From an uncultured Collinsella sp. (lineage in GTDB: Bacteria > Actinomycetota > Coriobacteriia > Coriobacteriales > Coriobacteriaceae), in contig CAUCQW010000004.1 of the NCBI GenBank assembly GCA_958445065.1, positions 69,142 to 133,141 of the forward strand: DNA of 64,000 bases, in the 5' to 3' direction. The notes below the pieces were generated by a model. It was given only the letters and a program-made list of their open reading frames with translations, was not told where the DNA came from and made no database searches. The stretch's first letter is position 1. Each line of letters starts with the position of its first letter. The translations under genes and the position numbers were made by a program. Shown one piece after another: positions 42,314-51,063 of this stretch.

Positions 42314-42895
42314 ATGGAGCTCACGGACCGCTCTGGTTACTTTGCGGGCCCTGGCATGCTCGGCGGCTCTTTTGGCGATGCCTCGCGCGCAAGCGACGAG
42401 GCCGCCGAGGGCGTCGCTGACCCCTGCCTGGGCCATGCGCCCGACCAGGTGGTCTTCTACGAGCTCACGCGTAAGTTTGTGGAGACCGAGGAAGACGTTC
42501 CCCAGGAGGCCTGCGACGTGCTGTACTACACGCTCGCCGTGGGCCACCACACCGGCGTGCTCGACTGCTTTGAGCCGCGCCTGTCGGTGTCGGTGGATGT
42601 GTTCTATTCGCTCGTCGACGCGCTGCCGGAGGGGGAGGCTAAGACCAAGTTCGAGGCCATCCGCTCCTTTGGGGAGTGCCAGCTCGACAAGGCGGCGGTG
42701 CCGTCGCTGCTCGAGGCCTGCGATGCGCTGCTCGACGAGCGCGGTTTTCGCGGGTCGGCCAAGGCCGGCATCTCGGTGTTCGATGACGACTTTGGCCTGC
42801 ATGCCCAGCAGGTCGCGTTTCTGATGAAATTCCGCGATCTGGTTGAGCGCGTGCGCGATGTGTCGGGCGTGTATCTGACGGGAAGGTTGCAGTAA
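42314..42895 (+). CDS. hyfJ: Formate hydrogenlyase maturation protein (HycH/HyfJ family)
   Basis: 193 aa. The central part (QVVFYELTRKFVE, YYTLAVGHHTGVLDCFEPR, FRGSAKAGISVFDDDFGLHAQQVAFL) matches the HycH/HyfJ family, needed for processing of the large subunit rather than catalysis. The start abuts the hyfI stop; the N-terminal 45 residues are poorly conserved. It ends overlapping hycI by one base. Confidence 0.85.
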   Translation: MELTDRSGYFAGPGMLGGSFGDASRASDEAAEGVADPCLGHAPDQVVFYELTRKFVETEEDVPQEACDVLYYTLAVGHHTGVLDCFEPRLSVSVDVFYSLVDALPEGEAKTKFEAIRSFGECQLDKAAVPSLLEACDALLDERGFRGSAKAGISVFDDDFGLHAQQVAFLMKFRDLVERVRDVSGVYLTGRLQ

Positions 42896-43398
42896 TGGGT
42901 TGCGTTGTGGATGGACGTGTAAACGGCGCCCCGTTTGCAGGTATCGTGCTCACGGCGGGAAGCGTGCTGCGTGCCGACGATGCCGCCGGCCCCGTGCTCT
43001 CCAAAAAGATGGAAGACGCACCCATCGCCGGTTGGTACACCATCGACGGCGGCCAAACGCCCGAGGACGACATCATCGAGGTCAAGCGCGAGCGTCCGCC
43101 GCGTCTGGTTTTGGTCGATGCCGCCGACATGGCGCTGCCCGTCGGGTCCATCCGCCTGCTCGACAAGCGCGATGTGGCCCGCAAGTCGATGTTCACCACG
43201 CATTCGCTTCCTTTGTCGATTCTTATCGAGGAAATCGAGCAATCGTGTGATGATATCGTCTTCGTTGGGATTCAGCCGGGCGACACGGAGTTCTACAACC
43301 CCATGTCCCCGGAAGTCTTTGACGCCGTCGACGCCGTGTACAACGCCGTGGCCGCCAACGACTTTTCCCACTTTGTCCGCTTGGGGCAAGAGCAATAG
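42895..43398 (+). CDS. hycI: Hydrogenase maturation endopeptidase HycI
   Basis: 167 aa. HycI-like fold: GSVLRADDAAGPVLSKKM (nickel-binding Asp region), WYTIDGGQTPEDDI, LVLVDAADMALPVGSIR, TTHSLPLSILIEEI and FVGIQPGDTEFYNPMSPEV. It removes the C-terminal tail of HyfG. The first glycine-asparagine of the usual GN motif reads GS here. It overlaps hyfJ by one base. Confidence 0.9.
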   Translation: MGCVVDGRVNGAPFAGIVLTAGSVLRADDAAGPVLSKKMEDAPIAGWYTIDGGQTPEDDIIEVKRERPPRLVLVDAADMALPVGSIRLLDKRDVARKSMFTTHSLPLSILIEEIEQSCDDIVFVGIQPGDTEFYNPMSPEVFDAVDAVYNAVAANDFSHFVRLGQEQ

Positions 43399-43437
43399 GA
43401 GCGCTTGTCCCTGCTGATTAGGAAAGAAGTGATTGAC

Positions 43438-44277
43438 ATGGCAGATTCCAAGGTGGAGTACCCCGCTCCCGATTGCCTGGCGCCCGCCGCGATCGAGGCC
43501 AAGACCGAGGCCGCCGGCGTGACCAAGGCCAACCTGCCGGTCGCAAAGGCCTTTCTGTTGGCAATGTTCGCCGGTGCGTTTATTGCCTTCGGTGGTCTGT
43601 TCTTTACCGTGTTCTTGAGCGATAGCACGCTGGGCTGGGGCGCCCAGCGCGTCGTGGGCGGCCTGTGCTTTTGCCTGGGCCTGGTGCTCGTGCTGGTGTG
43701 CGGCGCCGAGCTGTTTACCGGTAATTCGCTTATGGTCTGCGCGCTCAAGAGCAAAAAGATTACCCTGGTCCAGATGCTCAAGGCCTGGGTCGTCGTATGG
43801 GTCGGTAACTTTGTCGGTGCCCTGTTCATCGTCTTTTTGGTGTACATGGCCGGCATTTACAAGCTCAACGGCGAGGCGGTCGCCAATTCCATGGTGAGCG
43901 TCGCCGCCGGCAAGGTGACGATCGACTGGGTGACGATCTTCTTCCGCGGCATCCTGTGCAACATCTTTGTGTGCCTGGCCGTGTGGATCGGTACCGCCGG
44001 CAAGACCGTGGTCGATAAGGTTGTGGGCATTCTGCTGCCCATAGCCGCCTTTGTGGCCTGCGGTTTTGAGCACTGCGTTGCCAACATGTACTTTTTGCCC
44101 ATGGGTGCCGTGATGCACGCGTGCGGCTATGGTGCCAAGGTCGCCGGCGCCGATGCGCTCAACGCTGCGGGCATTGCGTTTAACCTGTCCGCCGCCACGT
44201 TGGGCAACATCGTGGGCGGCGCGGTTCTGGTCGCGCTCGGCTACTGGTTTATCTACGCCAAGAAGTCCGAGGCGTAA
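43438..44277 (+). CDS. focA: Formate/nitrite transporter family channel (FocA-like)
   Basis: 279 aa, six membrane segments. FNT signature features include AGAFIAFGGLFF, CGAELFTGNSLMVCALKSKKIT and GFEHCVANMYFLPMGAV (the central His). Moves formate, and possibly nitrite, across the inner membrane. Its position at the end of the hydrogenlyase operon points to formate. ATG 43438 is preferred over an upstream start; GGAAAG lies about 11 bases before it. A strong terminator follows. Confidence 0.93.
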   Translation: MADSKVEYPAPDCLAPAAIEAKTEAAGVTKANLPVAKAFLLAMFAGAFIAFGGLFFTVFLSDSTLGWGAQRVVGGLCFCLGLVLVLVCGAELFTGNSLMVCALKSKKITLVQMLKAWVVVWVGNFVGALFIVFLVYMAGIYKLNGEAVANSMVSVAAGKVTIDWVTIFFRGILCNIFVCLAVWIGTAGKTVVDKVVGILLPIAAFVACGFEHCVANMYFLPMGAVMHACGYGAKVAGADALNAAGIAFNLSAATLGNIVGGAVLVALGYWFIYAKKSEA

Positions 44278-44299
44278 GGTATCGTCTGTTTGACGTAGG

Positions 44300-44336
44300 G
44301 CCTCCCGCGGGGCGTTGCCGTGCGGGAGGCTTTTTT
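44300..44336 (+). terminator. Intrinsic terminator of the hyf-hycI-focA operon
   Basis: A perfect 9-bp stem GCCTCCCGC/GCGGGAGGC with a 13-nt loop, then TTTTTT. Confidence 0.92.
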
Positions 44337-44399
44337 GGCCTGGGGCTCGTTGCCGGGCTTTTGGCCTGCTGTGTTTGGCTTGTGAAAGGGGTAATCGAG

Positions 44400-46517
44400 A
44401 TGGCATCTGCTTTGGAGCGTGACGGTCGCGCCTTGGTGACCACATGCGGGGGATGCTATGCCGATTGCGCCTTTGCGGCACACGTTGAGGACGGTCGCGT
44501 GGTGGCCGAGTTGCCGGTGCCGGGGCATCCGTGCGCGGCGCGTGCCCTGTGCGCCCGCGGACGGCATCGCCTGGCAATGCCGTTTGACGAGCGTGACCGG
44601 ATTTTGCATCCCATGCGACGCCGCCAGGATGGCTCGGGGTTCGATGCGATTTCGTGGGACGAGGCGTTCGCGCAGATCGCAGCGCGCCTTGGGGAGATTG
44701 TCGACGGGCATGGTCCGCGCGCGTTGGGCATGACGCTCGGCGTGCCCTCGTTCGACCGCTACTGGGCGTATCGCTTTATGCATGCGCTTGGTTCGCCCAA
44801 CGTGTACGGTGCCGATGGCGCCTGCGAGGTAAGCCGTCTCACCGGCTGGGAGCACAGCCTGGGCTATAGCCCCGCCTCCGACCTTGCGCATACCGATTGC
44901 ATCATGTACCTGGGGCGTTCCATTGTCGATTCGTCGACGATGGGGGCCGTTGATACGCTCAACGATGCCCGTCGACGTGGGGCGAAGATTATCGTGGTCG
45001 ACCCCCGGCGCAGTGGCTCGGCTGCGCTTGCCGACCGCTGGCTGCGCGTGCGCCCGGGCTGCGACTTGGCGCTGCTGTTGGGTATTGCCCATGTGTTGAT
45101 TGCCGAGGACCTGTACGACCACGAGTTCGTGACCCGCTATACCACGGGCTTTGACGAGCTGGCGCAGGCGTCCCGTGCTTGGTCGCCCGAGTGGGCCGAG
45201 TCGATGTGCGACGTGCCGGCCGCAGAGATCGCCGCCACGGCGCGCGATCTAGCTGCCGCCGCGCCTGCTGCCGTGGTGGACGCTGGCTTTCATGGCGGCA
45301 TCGGCATCGCGTATGCCAACAGTACCCAGACGGCGCGAGCTATCTGCATGGTCGATGTGCTGCTGGGCTGCATCGGACACGCAGGCGGCGCGCTCAATCC
45401 ACCTGCACCGCTTGTGCTGGGCGACCTTGATCCCGCACGTTTTGCGACGCCGCCGGTGCCGCGTGAGCCTAAGTTGGGGTCCGAGCACTATCCGCTCGTT
45501 GATCCGGTGCGCGGCCTGTGCACGACCATCGGTCAGTCGATTCTGGCCGGGGACCTGCGCGGGCTGATCGTTTACGCTAGCAATCCCGGCGCGGGCTATG
45601 GCAACGCCGGGGCGTGGCTATCGATTCTGGAACAGCTCGACTTGCTCGTGACGATTGATATTCGCTGGTCCGAGACAGCGCGTGCTTCTGACTTCGTGCT
45701 GCCCGACGTGACGTATCTGGAGGCCGACCGCGGTGTGGGCACAGTCGTGGGCGCCAATGATTCGCGCGTGTTCTACCGCAACGCCGTGCTGCCTGTGCAG
45801 CATGACGGCACACGTCCCGGTCGGGAGATTTTTGCCGGTCTGGCGCAGGCGTGTGGCGTGGGCGAGTACTTCCAGTTTACGTCTGACGACCTGGCGGCTG
45901 CCCAGGTGGCGCCGTTTGGAATTGACCTCGCTGCGCTCAAGGAGCGCGGCTGGGCCGACACGGGTGTTGCGTTGCCGTCGCGTACGGGCGAGCCGGCGAT
46001 TCCCTTGGATGGCGGTAAAATTGCGCTGGCAAGCGACATATGGGAACGAGTCGGCATGGGTCGTGTGCCCAACTGGATTGCGCCCATGGTGGAGCCGGGC
46101 CCGGGGATGTTTCGCCTCATTAGCGGTAACCGTCCCTTTGAGTCGCACACTTCGCGAAGGCTTGCGGCCCAAGGTGCCGCCGAGGCTGGATCGGACCTGG
46201 ATGCCGTGCAGATGAATGCCGATGCTGCTGCGCACATGGGCATCGCCGACGGCGAGATCGTCGAGCTCGTGAGCGATATGGGCCGCGACCGCGTGCGCGT
46301 GGAGACGACGCCGTATCTGCATCCGGCGTGCATCTTTACGTCAGCCGCCCCCGGCGGACGTTCGTTTGGCGCCGATGCCGGCGGCGCTCAAGCCTTGGGC
46401 GTGGGCCCGCTCGACCATACGCCGCTGCGTTGGGACCCGTTGACGGGTGCCGCGCTCACCCAGGAAAACGCCGTTCGCGTGGAAAAGATCGCGGCGCGCG
46501 AGGATAATAGCGATTGA
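44400..46517 (+). CDS. Molybdopterin-dependent oxidoreductase (DMSO reductase family), partner unknown
   Basis: 705 aa. N-terminal [4Fe-4S] site Cys16, Cys19, Cys23, Cys51 (TTCGGCYADC...ALC), then the bis-MGD blocks. The likely Mo ligand is Cys142 in GADGACEVSRLTG, not Sec. Later blocks are MYLGRSIVDSS, VIYASNPGAGYGNAG-like, and FVLPDVTYLEADRG; the C-terminal domain starts near residue 570 (MFRLISGNRPFESHTSRR). There is no Tat signal, so it is cytosolic. It stands alone, with no [4Fe-4S] partner or membrane anchor nearby, between the hydrogenlyase operon and selA. The substrate cannot be inferred (formate, an S-oxide or an oxyanion are possible). ATG 44400 has GAAAGGGG upstream. Confidence 0.8.
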   Translation: MASALERDGRALVTTCGGCYADCAFAAHVEDGRVVAELPVPGHPCAARALCARGRHRLAMPFDERDRILHPMRRRQDGSGFDAISWDEAFAQIAARLGEIVDGHGPRALGMTLGVPSFDRYWAYRFMHALGSPNVYGADGACEVSRLTGWEHSLGYSPASDLAHTDCIMYLGRSIVDSSTMGAVDTLNDARRRGAKIIVVDPRRSGSAALADRWLRVRPGCDLALLLGIAHVLIAEDLYDHEFVTRYTTGFDELAQASRAWSPEWAESMCDVPAAEIAATARDLAAAAPAAVVDAGFHGGIGIAYANSTQTARAICMVDVLLGCIGHAGGALNPPAPLVLGDLDPARFATPPVPREPKLGSEHYPLVDPVRGLCTTIGQSILAGDLRGLIVYASNPGAGYGNAGAWLSILEQLDLLVTIDIRWSETARASDFVLPDVTYLEADRGVGTVVGANDSRVFYRNAVLPVQHDGTRPGREIFAGLAQACGVGEYFQFTSDDLAAAQVAPFGIDLAALKERGWADTGVALPSRTGEPAIPLDGGKIALASDIWERVGMGRVPNWIAPMVEPGPGMFRLISGNRPFESHTSRRLAAQGAAEAGSDLDAVQMNADAAAHMGIADGEIVELVSDMGRDRVRVETTPYLHPACIFTSAAPGGRSFGADAGGAQALGVGPLDHTPLRWDPLTGAALTQENAVRVEKIAAREDNSD

Positions 46518-46522
46518 TTGAC

Positions 46523-46543
46523 TCAGCCGATCGAATTGGCTGA
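46523..46543 (+). other. Small 9-bp hairpin upstream of selA
   Basis: TCAGCCGAT pairs with ATTGGCTGA across a 3-nt loop (one G-T pair). No T-run follows. A TTGACG (46548-46553) may be a -35 box, without a clear -10. Confidence 0.3.
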
Positions 46544-46593
46544 TAGTTTGACGTTCGAACGATTGATTCACCTTTGGTTTTGAAAGGCCGCAC

Positions 46594-48051
46594 ATGAGCG
46601 ATAGCCAGAACATGTCCGATGAGGTGCGCGCCCGCCTGCGCGCCATTCCCTCCGTCAACGAGCTGCTCGCCGAGTGGCCGGTAGTGAAGGCGGCGGGAGA
46701 GACCTGCGACGCGGTGGTGCATGCCGCCGTCACGGCCGAGCTCGACGAGGAACGCGCCGCCATTCGCGCCGGCGTTGCCCCGCGCTCTAAGCGCGACCTG
46801 GCCTCGGCCATCGAGTGGCGTGCGCACCGCTCCGCGTTGCCGAGCCTGCGCCCCGCCGTCAACGCCACGGGTGTGGTCATCCATACCAACTTGGGCCGCG
46901 CCCCGCTCGCGGAGTCGGCGGCAAGGGCCGTGGCCGAGGTCGCGCGCGGGTACAGCACGCTCGAGTACAGCGTGGACACCTGTTCGCGCGGGTCGCGCAA
47001 GGAGCACGCCGCGCAGCTGATTCGCTCGCTCACCGGTGCCGAGGACGCGCTCGTGGTCAACAACAATGCCGCCGCGGTGCTGCTGGTGCTGGCGACCCAT
47101 GCCGCAGGCAAAGAGGTCATCGTCAGCCGCGGCGAGCTTGTCGAGATCGGCGGCAGCTTCCGCATCCCCGATGTCATGGCGGCTTCGGGCGCCAAACTCG
47201 TCGAGGTCGGCGCCACCAACCGCACGTACTTGGGCGACTACGAGCGCGCCATCACGCCCGATACGGCGATGATCCTTAAGGTCCATCCTTCTAACTATCG
47301 CATCGAGGGTTTTCACGAGGAAGTCGGCTCTCGGGAGCTTGCCGCTCTGGCCCACAAGCATGGCCTGCTGTTCTACGAGGACCAGGGGTCGGGCGCGCTG
47401 TTGCCCGATGACATCCTGGTGCGCGGCGGCGAAGAAACCACGCCGGCTTCGGTAGCGGCGGGGCTCGATCTGGTGTCGTGCTCGGGCGATAAACTGCTCG
47501 GTGCCGCACAGGCGGGCATTATCATGGGTCGTCGCAATCTGGTCCAGGCTTGTGGGTCGCATCCGCTTATGCGCGCCCTGCGCCCGGGCAAACTGGCTCT
47601 GTCGGCGCTCGAGGCCACGCTGCGTATCTACATGGACGGCGCCGATGTTGCCCATCGCGATATTCCGGTGCTCAGCATGCTTACGCTACCGCAGGCCCAT
47701 TTGGAACGACGTGCCCGCAAGCTGCGCGATCGTATGGTCGCCGGGCTCGATAAGGCGGGTTGCCCGTGCGCCGTGCAGGTGGAGATCGTCGAGGAATCGT
47801 CGACCCCCGGTGGCGGCTCGCTGCCTACTGTGGAGCTGCCCACGATGTGCGTTGCCGTGCGTCTTGTTGACGCGCGCCTGACGGTCGATGCGCTCAAGCG
47901 CTCGCTCATCCAGGACTTCGATACGCCGGTCGTCACGCGCGCCTCGCACGACCTCATTTTGTTTGACGTCCGTACGCTTGTGGGCGACCGCGATATCGAG
48001 ACGGCGGCATCGACGCTCGTCGCGTGCGTTGAGAAGGCGATTGCTCGATGA
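46594..48051 (+). CDS. selA: L-seryl-tRNA(Sec) selenium transferase
   Basis: 485 aa PLP enzyme that converts Ser-tRNA(Sec) to Sec-tRNA(Sec) using selenophosphate. Blocks are PAVNATGVVIHTNLGRAPL, EYSVDTCSRGSR, VVNNNAAAVLLVL and PSNYRIEGF, with the PLP lysine Lys300 in SCSGDKLLGAAQAG. The C-terminal part carries SLPTVELPT. ATG has TTTTGAAAGG upstream; the last four bases overlap selB (ATGA). Confidence 0.96.
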   Translation: MSDSQNMSDEVRARLRAIPSVNELLAEWPVVKAAGETCDAVVHAAVTAELDEERAAIRAGVAPRSKRDLASAIEWRAHRSALPSLRPAVNATGVVIHTNLGRAPLAESAARAVAEVARGYSTLEYSVDTCSRGSRKEHAAQLIRSLTGAEDALVVNNNAAAVLLVLATHAAGKEVIVSRGELVEIGGSFRIPDVMAASGAKLVEVGATNRTYLGDYERAITPDTAMILKVHPSNYRIEGFHEEVGSRELAALAHKHGLLFYEDQGSGALLPDDILVRGGEETTPASVAAGLDLVSCSGDKLLGAAQAGIIMGRRNLVQACGSHPLMRALRPGKLALSALEATLRIYMDGADVAHRDIPVLSMLTLPQAHLERRARKLRDRMVAGLDKAGCPCAVQVEIVEESSTPGGGSLPTVELPTMCVAVRLVDARLTVDALKRSLIQDFDTPVVTRASHDLILFDVRTLVGDRDIETAASTLVACVEKAIAR

Positions 48052-50015
48052 GTGAGGTTCAAACGCTCGTGGAGTGCCCCGTTATCGTTGGCACGGCGGG
48101 TCACGTTGACCACGGTAAGTCGGCACTGATCGAGGCGCTGACCGGCAAGAATCCCGATCGCCTTGAAGTCGAGCGTCGCCGCGGCATGACCGTTGAGCTT
48201 GGCTTTGGCGAGCTGGCGCTGCCGAGTGGCAAGATCGTTGGCCTGGTTGACGTGCCGGGCCACGCGCATTACTTACGCGCCATGGTGCAGGGTGCGACGG
48301 GCATTGATGTTGCCGTGCTGGTGGTCTCTGCCGTTGAGGGCGTAATGCCGCAGACCCGCGAGCACGTGCATGTGCTGGAGCTGCTGGGCGTCACGCATAT
48401 GGTGGTGGCGCTGACGATGTGTGACCTGGCCGATGCCGAGATGACCGAGCTTGCCGAGCTCGATGTCGATGACTTTTTGTCGGGTACCGTGTTTGCGGGC
48501 GCGCCGATTGTGCCCGTGTCGTCTAAGACGGGCGAGGGGATCGACGGGCTGCTTGCGGTGCTCGACGAGCAGGTAAGCGCCTGCTGGGATGCCTGCCGCG
48601 ACCGTGCCGAGCGCACCGATGCCGCGCCGCGCCTGCCGATTGACCGCTGCTTTACGATTAAGGGCGTCGGCACTGTCGTAACGGGAACGCTGCACGATGC
48701 GTCGGTTGCGGTGGGCGATGAGCTGATGGCTTTGCCGTCGCGTACGGTCTGTCGCGTGCGCGGGATTCAGGTGCATGGCGATACGCCGCGCGCGCTGCCT
48801 GGTCAGCGTGTGGCGCTCAACCTAGTTGGTGACGGTGTCGCGGCGCTTGACCGTGGCGAGATGCTGGGCGTGGCGGACCGCTTTGGCCAGACGTTGCGCT
48901 TTATGATGACGTTCACCTACCTGGGCCGCGAGGGCACCAAGCCGCGCGTGCTCGAGTCGGGTGCGCGTGTGCATGTGATGGCCGGCACGGCCGAGGTCGT
49001 CGGCCGCATCATGCTTTTGGAGGGCGAGGCCCCCATGGCGGTGGGCGAGACCCGTACCGTGCAGGTGCGATTGGAGGAGCCGCTGCCGCTGCGCGCCGGA
49101 GACCATGCCGTGGTGCTGTCGTATTCGCCCGTTATGCTTATTGGCGGCGGGCGCGTGCTGCTTTCGCGCTGCCGTCGCTCGCGCGAGCTTGCTGAAGGGG
49201 AGCGTGCACTGTATACGGCGCTCGAGTCCGGTGATATCGCGGGCGGTGTGGGCGCATGGCTGGCGCTGCAGACGCTGCCGGTTACGACGGTTGATGTCGC
49301 AGAGGCTTTGGATCTTGGTGCCGGCGAGGTCGATGCCGCACTGCGCGGGTTGGTGACGCAGGGCTCCGTTTGCAAGCTTGTCGTGGGCGATGCGGACCTC
49401 TATGCGGACACCGTGGTGCTGGACGCCGCGATGGATGCACTGGCGGCGACCCTGTCAGCCATGCACGCGGCGGCTCCCAAGGAGACGGGCTTTACGCCCG
49501 GCGCCGTTGCCCATGCTGCCTGGCTTGCCGCCGATGAAGGCGTTGCCGCGGCTCTGATTGCCGAGGGCTGCGCGCGTGGCGTATGCGCTGCCGAGGGGGC
49601 CGAGGTGTTCGACCCGCACTCGGCCGCCGCGGCGGCACGCGTGGTGCGCGAGGCCTGCGAACGTATCGTTGCCTTGCTGGACGAAGCCGGCCTCGATGCG
49701 CCGACGCTGCCCGAGGTTGGCGAGCAGTTGCAGCTCGATCGCGACACCATGACGCGTGCCCTGCGCGAGCTTTCGCTCAACCGTTCCATCGTGAAGATCG
49801 AGCGTGACGTTGCCTTGTCCGCCACCGTGGAGTCGCATGCGCGCGAGCTTGTCGCCGCCGCTATCGAGGCTGCCGGGGGCGCTGCCACCACGAGCGCCCT
49901 GCGCGAGGCGCTGGGTGTGTCGCGCAAACGTGCCATCAGCATCTTGGAGCACCTGGATGCCGTGCGCTTTACGGTGCTCGACAAGGATGCCGGCGGCCTG
50001 AGGTCCCTGCGCTAG
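48048..50015 (+). CDS. selB: Selenocysteine-specific elongation factor
   Basis: 655 aa. GTPase domain with G1 GTAGHVDHGKS (residues 15-25), RRGMTVELGF, DVPGHAHYL (the SelB-type G3) and a TMCDLAD G4. Domains II and III follow, then C-terminal winged helices (from about residue 400), which bind the SECIS hairpin. G4 is unusual, reading MCDLAD rather than NKxD, as some SelB proteins do. Coupled to selA by an ATGA overlap; repeat B4 and tRNA-Sec follow. Confidence 0.95.
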   Translation: MSEVQTLVECPVIVGTAGHVDHGKSALIEALTGKNPDRLEVERRRGMTVELGFGELALPSGKIVGLVDVPGHAHYLRAMVQGATGIDVAVLVVSAVEGVMPQTREHVHVLELLGVTHMVVALTMCDLADAEMTELAELDVDDFLSGTVFAGAPIVPVSSKTGEGIDGLLAVLDEQVSACWDACRDRAERTDAAPRLPIDRCFTIKGVGTVVTGTLHDASVAVGDELMALPSRTVCRVRGIQVHGDTPRALPGQRVALNLVGDGVAALDRGEMLGVADRFGQTLRFMMTFTYLGREGTKPRVLESGARVHVMAGTAEVVGRIMLLEGEAPMAVGETRTVQVRLEEPLPLRAGDHAVVLSYSPVMLIGGGRVLLSRCRRSRELAEGERALYTALESGDIAGGVGAWLALQTLPVTTVDVAEALDLGAGEVDAALRGLVTQGSVCKLVVGDADLYADTVVLDAAMDALAATLSAMHAAAPKETGFTPGAVAHAAWLAADEGVAAALIAEGCARGVCAAEGAEVFDPHSAAAAARVVREACERIVALLDEAGLDAPTLPEVGEQLQLDRDTMTRALRELSLNRSIVKIERDVALSATVESHARELVAAAIEAAGGAATTSALREALGVSRKRAISILEHLDAVRFTVLDKDAGGLRSLR

Positions 50016-50040
50016 GCCGGTCACTCGCTCCCGCCTCCTC

Positions 50041-50107
50041 AGTTGCGGTGAAATAGTTCCTATTTGGAGGCTTTGGCAGCAAATACAGGAACTATTCCAC
50101 CGCAACT
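50041..50107. repeat. Inverted-repeat element, family B, copy 4 (B4)
   Basis: 21-nt arms (50041-50061, 50087-50107) with one mismatch. Constant part AGTTGCGGTGAAATA; inner part GTTCCT with AGGAAC, unrelated to the other copies. It lies between selB and tRNA-Sec. Confidence 0.83.
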
Positions 50108-50146
50108 TCTTGTTCGTCTTTTTGGGATGGAGCCGTTTCGGTTTGG

Positions 50147-50152
50147 TAAAAT
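50147..50152 (+). promoter_or_regulatory. Candidate -10 box of tRNA-Sec
   Basis: TAAAAT, 12 bp before the tRNA 5' end. The -35 is unclear (TTGGGA at 50122-50127, 19-bp spacer). Confidence 0.45.
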
Positions 50153-50164
50153 ACCTCCGCACTT

Positions 50165-50261
50165 GGGAACGGATGGGCTCCGGTGGGTTCCGCGGTCCTC
50201 AAAACCGTTGCGAGGCGTGCAAAACGTCTTGGATGTGTTCGATTCACATACGTTCCCGCCA
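50165..50261 (+). tRNA. selC: tRNA-Sec(TCA), selenocysteine tRNA
   Basis: 97 nt. Acceptor GGGAACG pairs with CGTTCCC, plus a G-A mismatch at the eighth position (50172/50250); a long D-stem GGGCTC/GGGTTC; anticodon loop CCTCAAA with TCA at 50199-50201 between GCGGT and ACCGT; a long variable arm (AGGCGT...ACGTCT); T-arm ATGTG-TTCGATT-CACAT; encoded GCCA end. The extended acceptor/T helix and long extra arm are diagnostic. Base 33 is C, not the usual U. Confidence 0.95.
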
Positions 50262-50415
50262 TACGCTACCAGCGCTTTTGTGCTCGCGGTCTTGCTGCGT
50301 GCCGCAAAGGCGCTGTTTTGTTTTTGCACGAGCTTTTCGTAGCGCTGCTATTTCGGTGGCTGTATTTAGCTTCGTGCACCGGGTTTCGAGCATGCCGATG
50401 GAGGTGTTTTGCCGT

Positions 50416-51048
50416 ATGACTACCGTAAGACGTGCCGATCTTTCTTGTGTCGTCCAGGCGGGCGGGCTGTCCTCGCGCATGGGCTGCGATAAGGCGCGCA
50501 TGGCGTTTTGCGGCGAGCCGCTCATCGAGCGCGTGCTGGGCCGGCTGGCGCCAGTTGCCGGCGAGTTGGTCGTGACGACGTCGCGTCCCAGCGAGCTTGC
50601 CTATCTTGAGGAGCGCACGTTTGGCGGCCTGGTGCCGCGTGTGGTGGCGGACCTTGAAGGCTCGGCAGGCGCCATGCGCGGCATCGCGAGCTCGTTGGCT
50701 GCGGCTCGGCTGCCGCTCGTGGCGATCGTTGCCTGCGATATGCCGTTTGTCTCGCCGGAACTCATCGGCACGCTTGCCGATCATGTTGAGGCCGAGGCGC
50801 TCGATGTGTGCGTGCCGCGCGAGGAGCGGGGGATTGAGCCGCTTTGCGCCGTCTGGCGCCGTGACGCGTGTGCGCCGGTTGCCCAAGAGCTGCTCTCCTG
50901 CGACCGACAGCGCATTCGCTGCCTGATCAATCGCGTTCAGGCTGGTTATATGGACGAGCCTCAGATTGTCGCGGTCGCCGGCTCGACGCTCTGCTTCGAG
51001 AACGTCAATACGCCCGAGGAGTTTGCGGCGGCCGAGTTACTCGCCTAG
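50416..51048 (+). CDS. mobA: Molybdenum cofactor guanylyltransferase
   Basis: 210 aa. Attaches GMP to molybdopterin, making the MGD cofactor used by FdhF. N-terminal nucleotide-binding motif VVQAGGLSSRMGCDKA (Gly-rich loop 16-26), then VACDMPFVSPELI and EPLCAVWRRD. ATG 50416 has GGAGGTG about ten bases before it; upstream ATGs (50392, 50398) are alternatives and would add up to eight residues. It fits the window's Mo/Se theme. Confidence 0.88.
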   Translation: MTTVRRADLSCVVQAGGLSSRMGCDKARMAFCGEPLIERVLGRLAPVAGELVVTTSRPSELAYLEERTFGGLVPRVVADLEGSAGAMRGIASSLAAARLPLVAIVACDMPFVSPELIGTLADHVEAEALDVCVPREERGIEPLCAVWRRDACAPVAQELLSCDRQRIRCLINRVQAGYMDEPQIVAVAGSTLCFENVNTPEEFAAAELLA

Positions 51049-51063
51049 ACGATTGGAGTTGCC

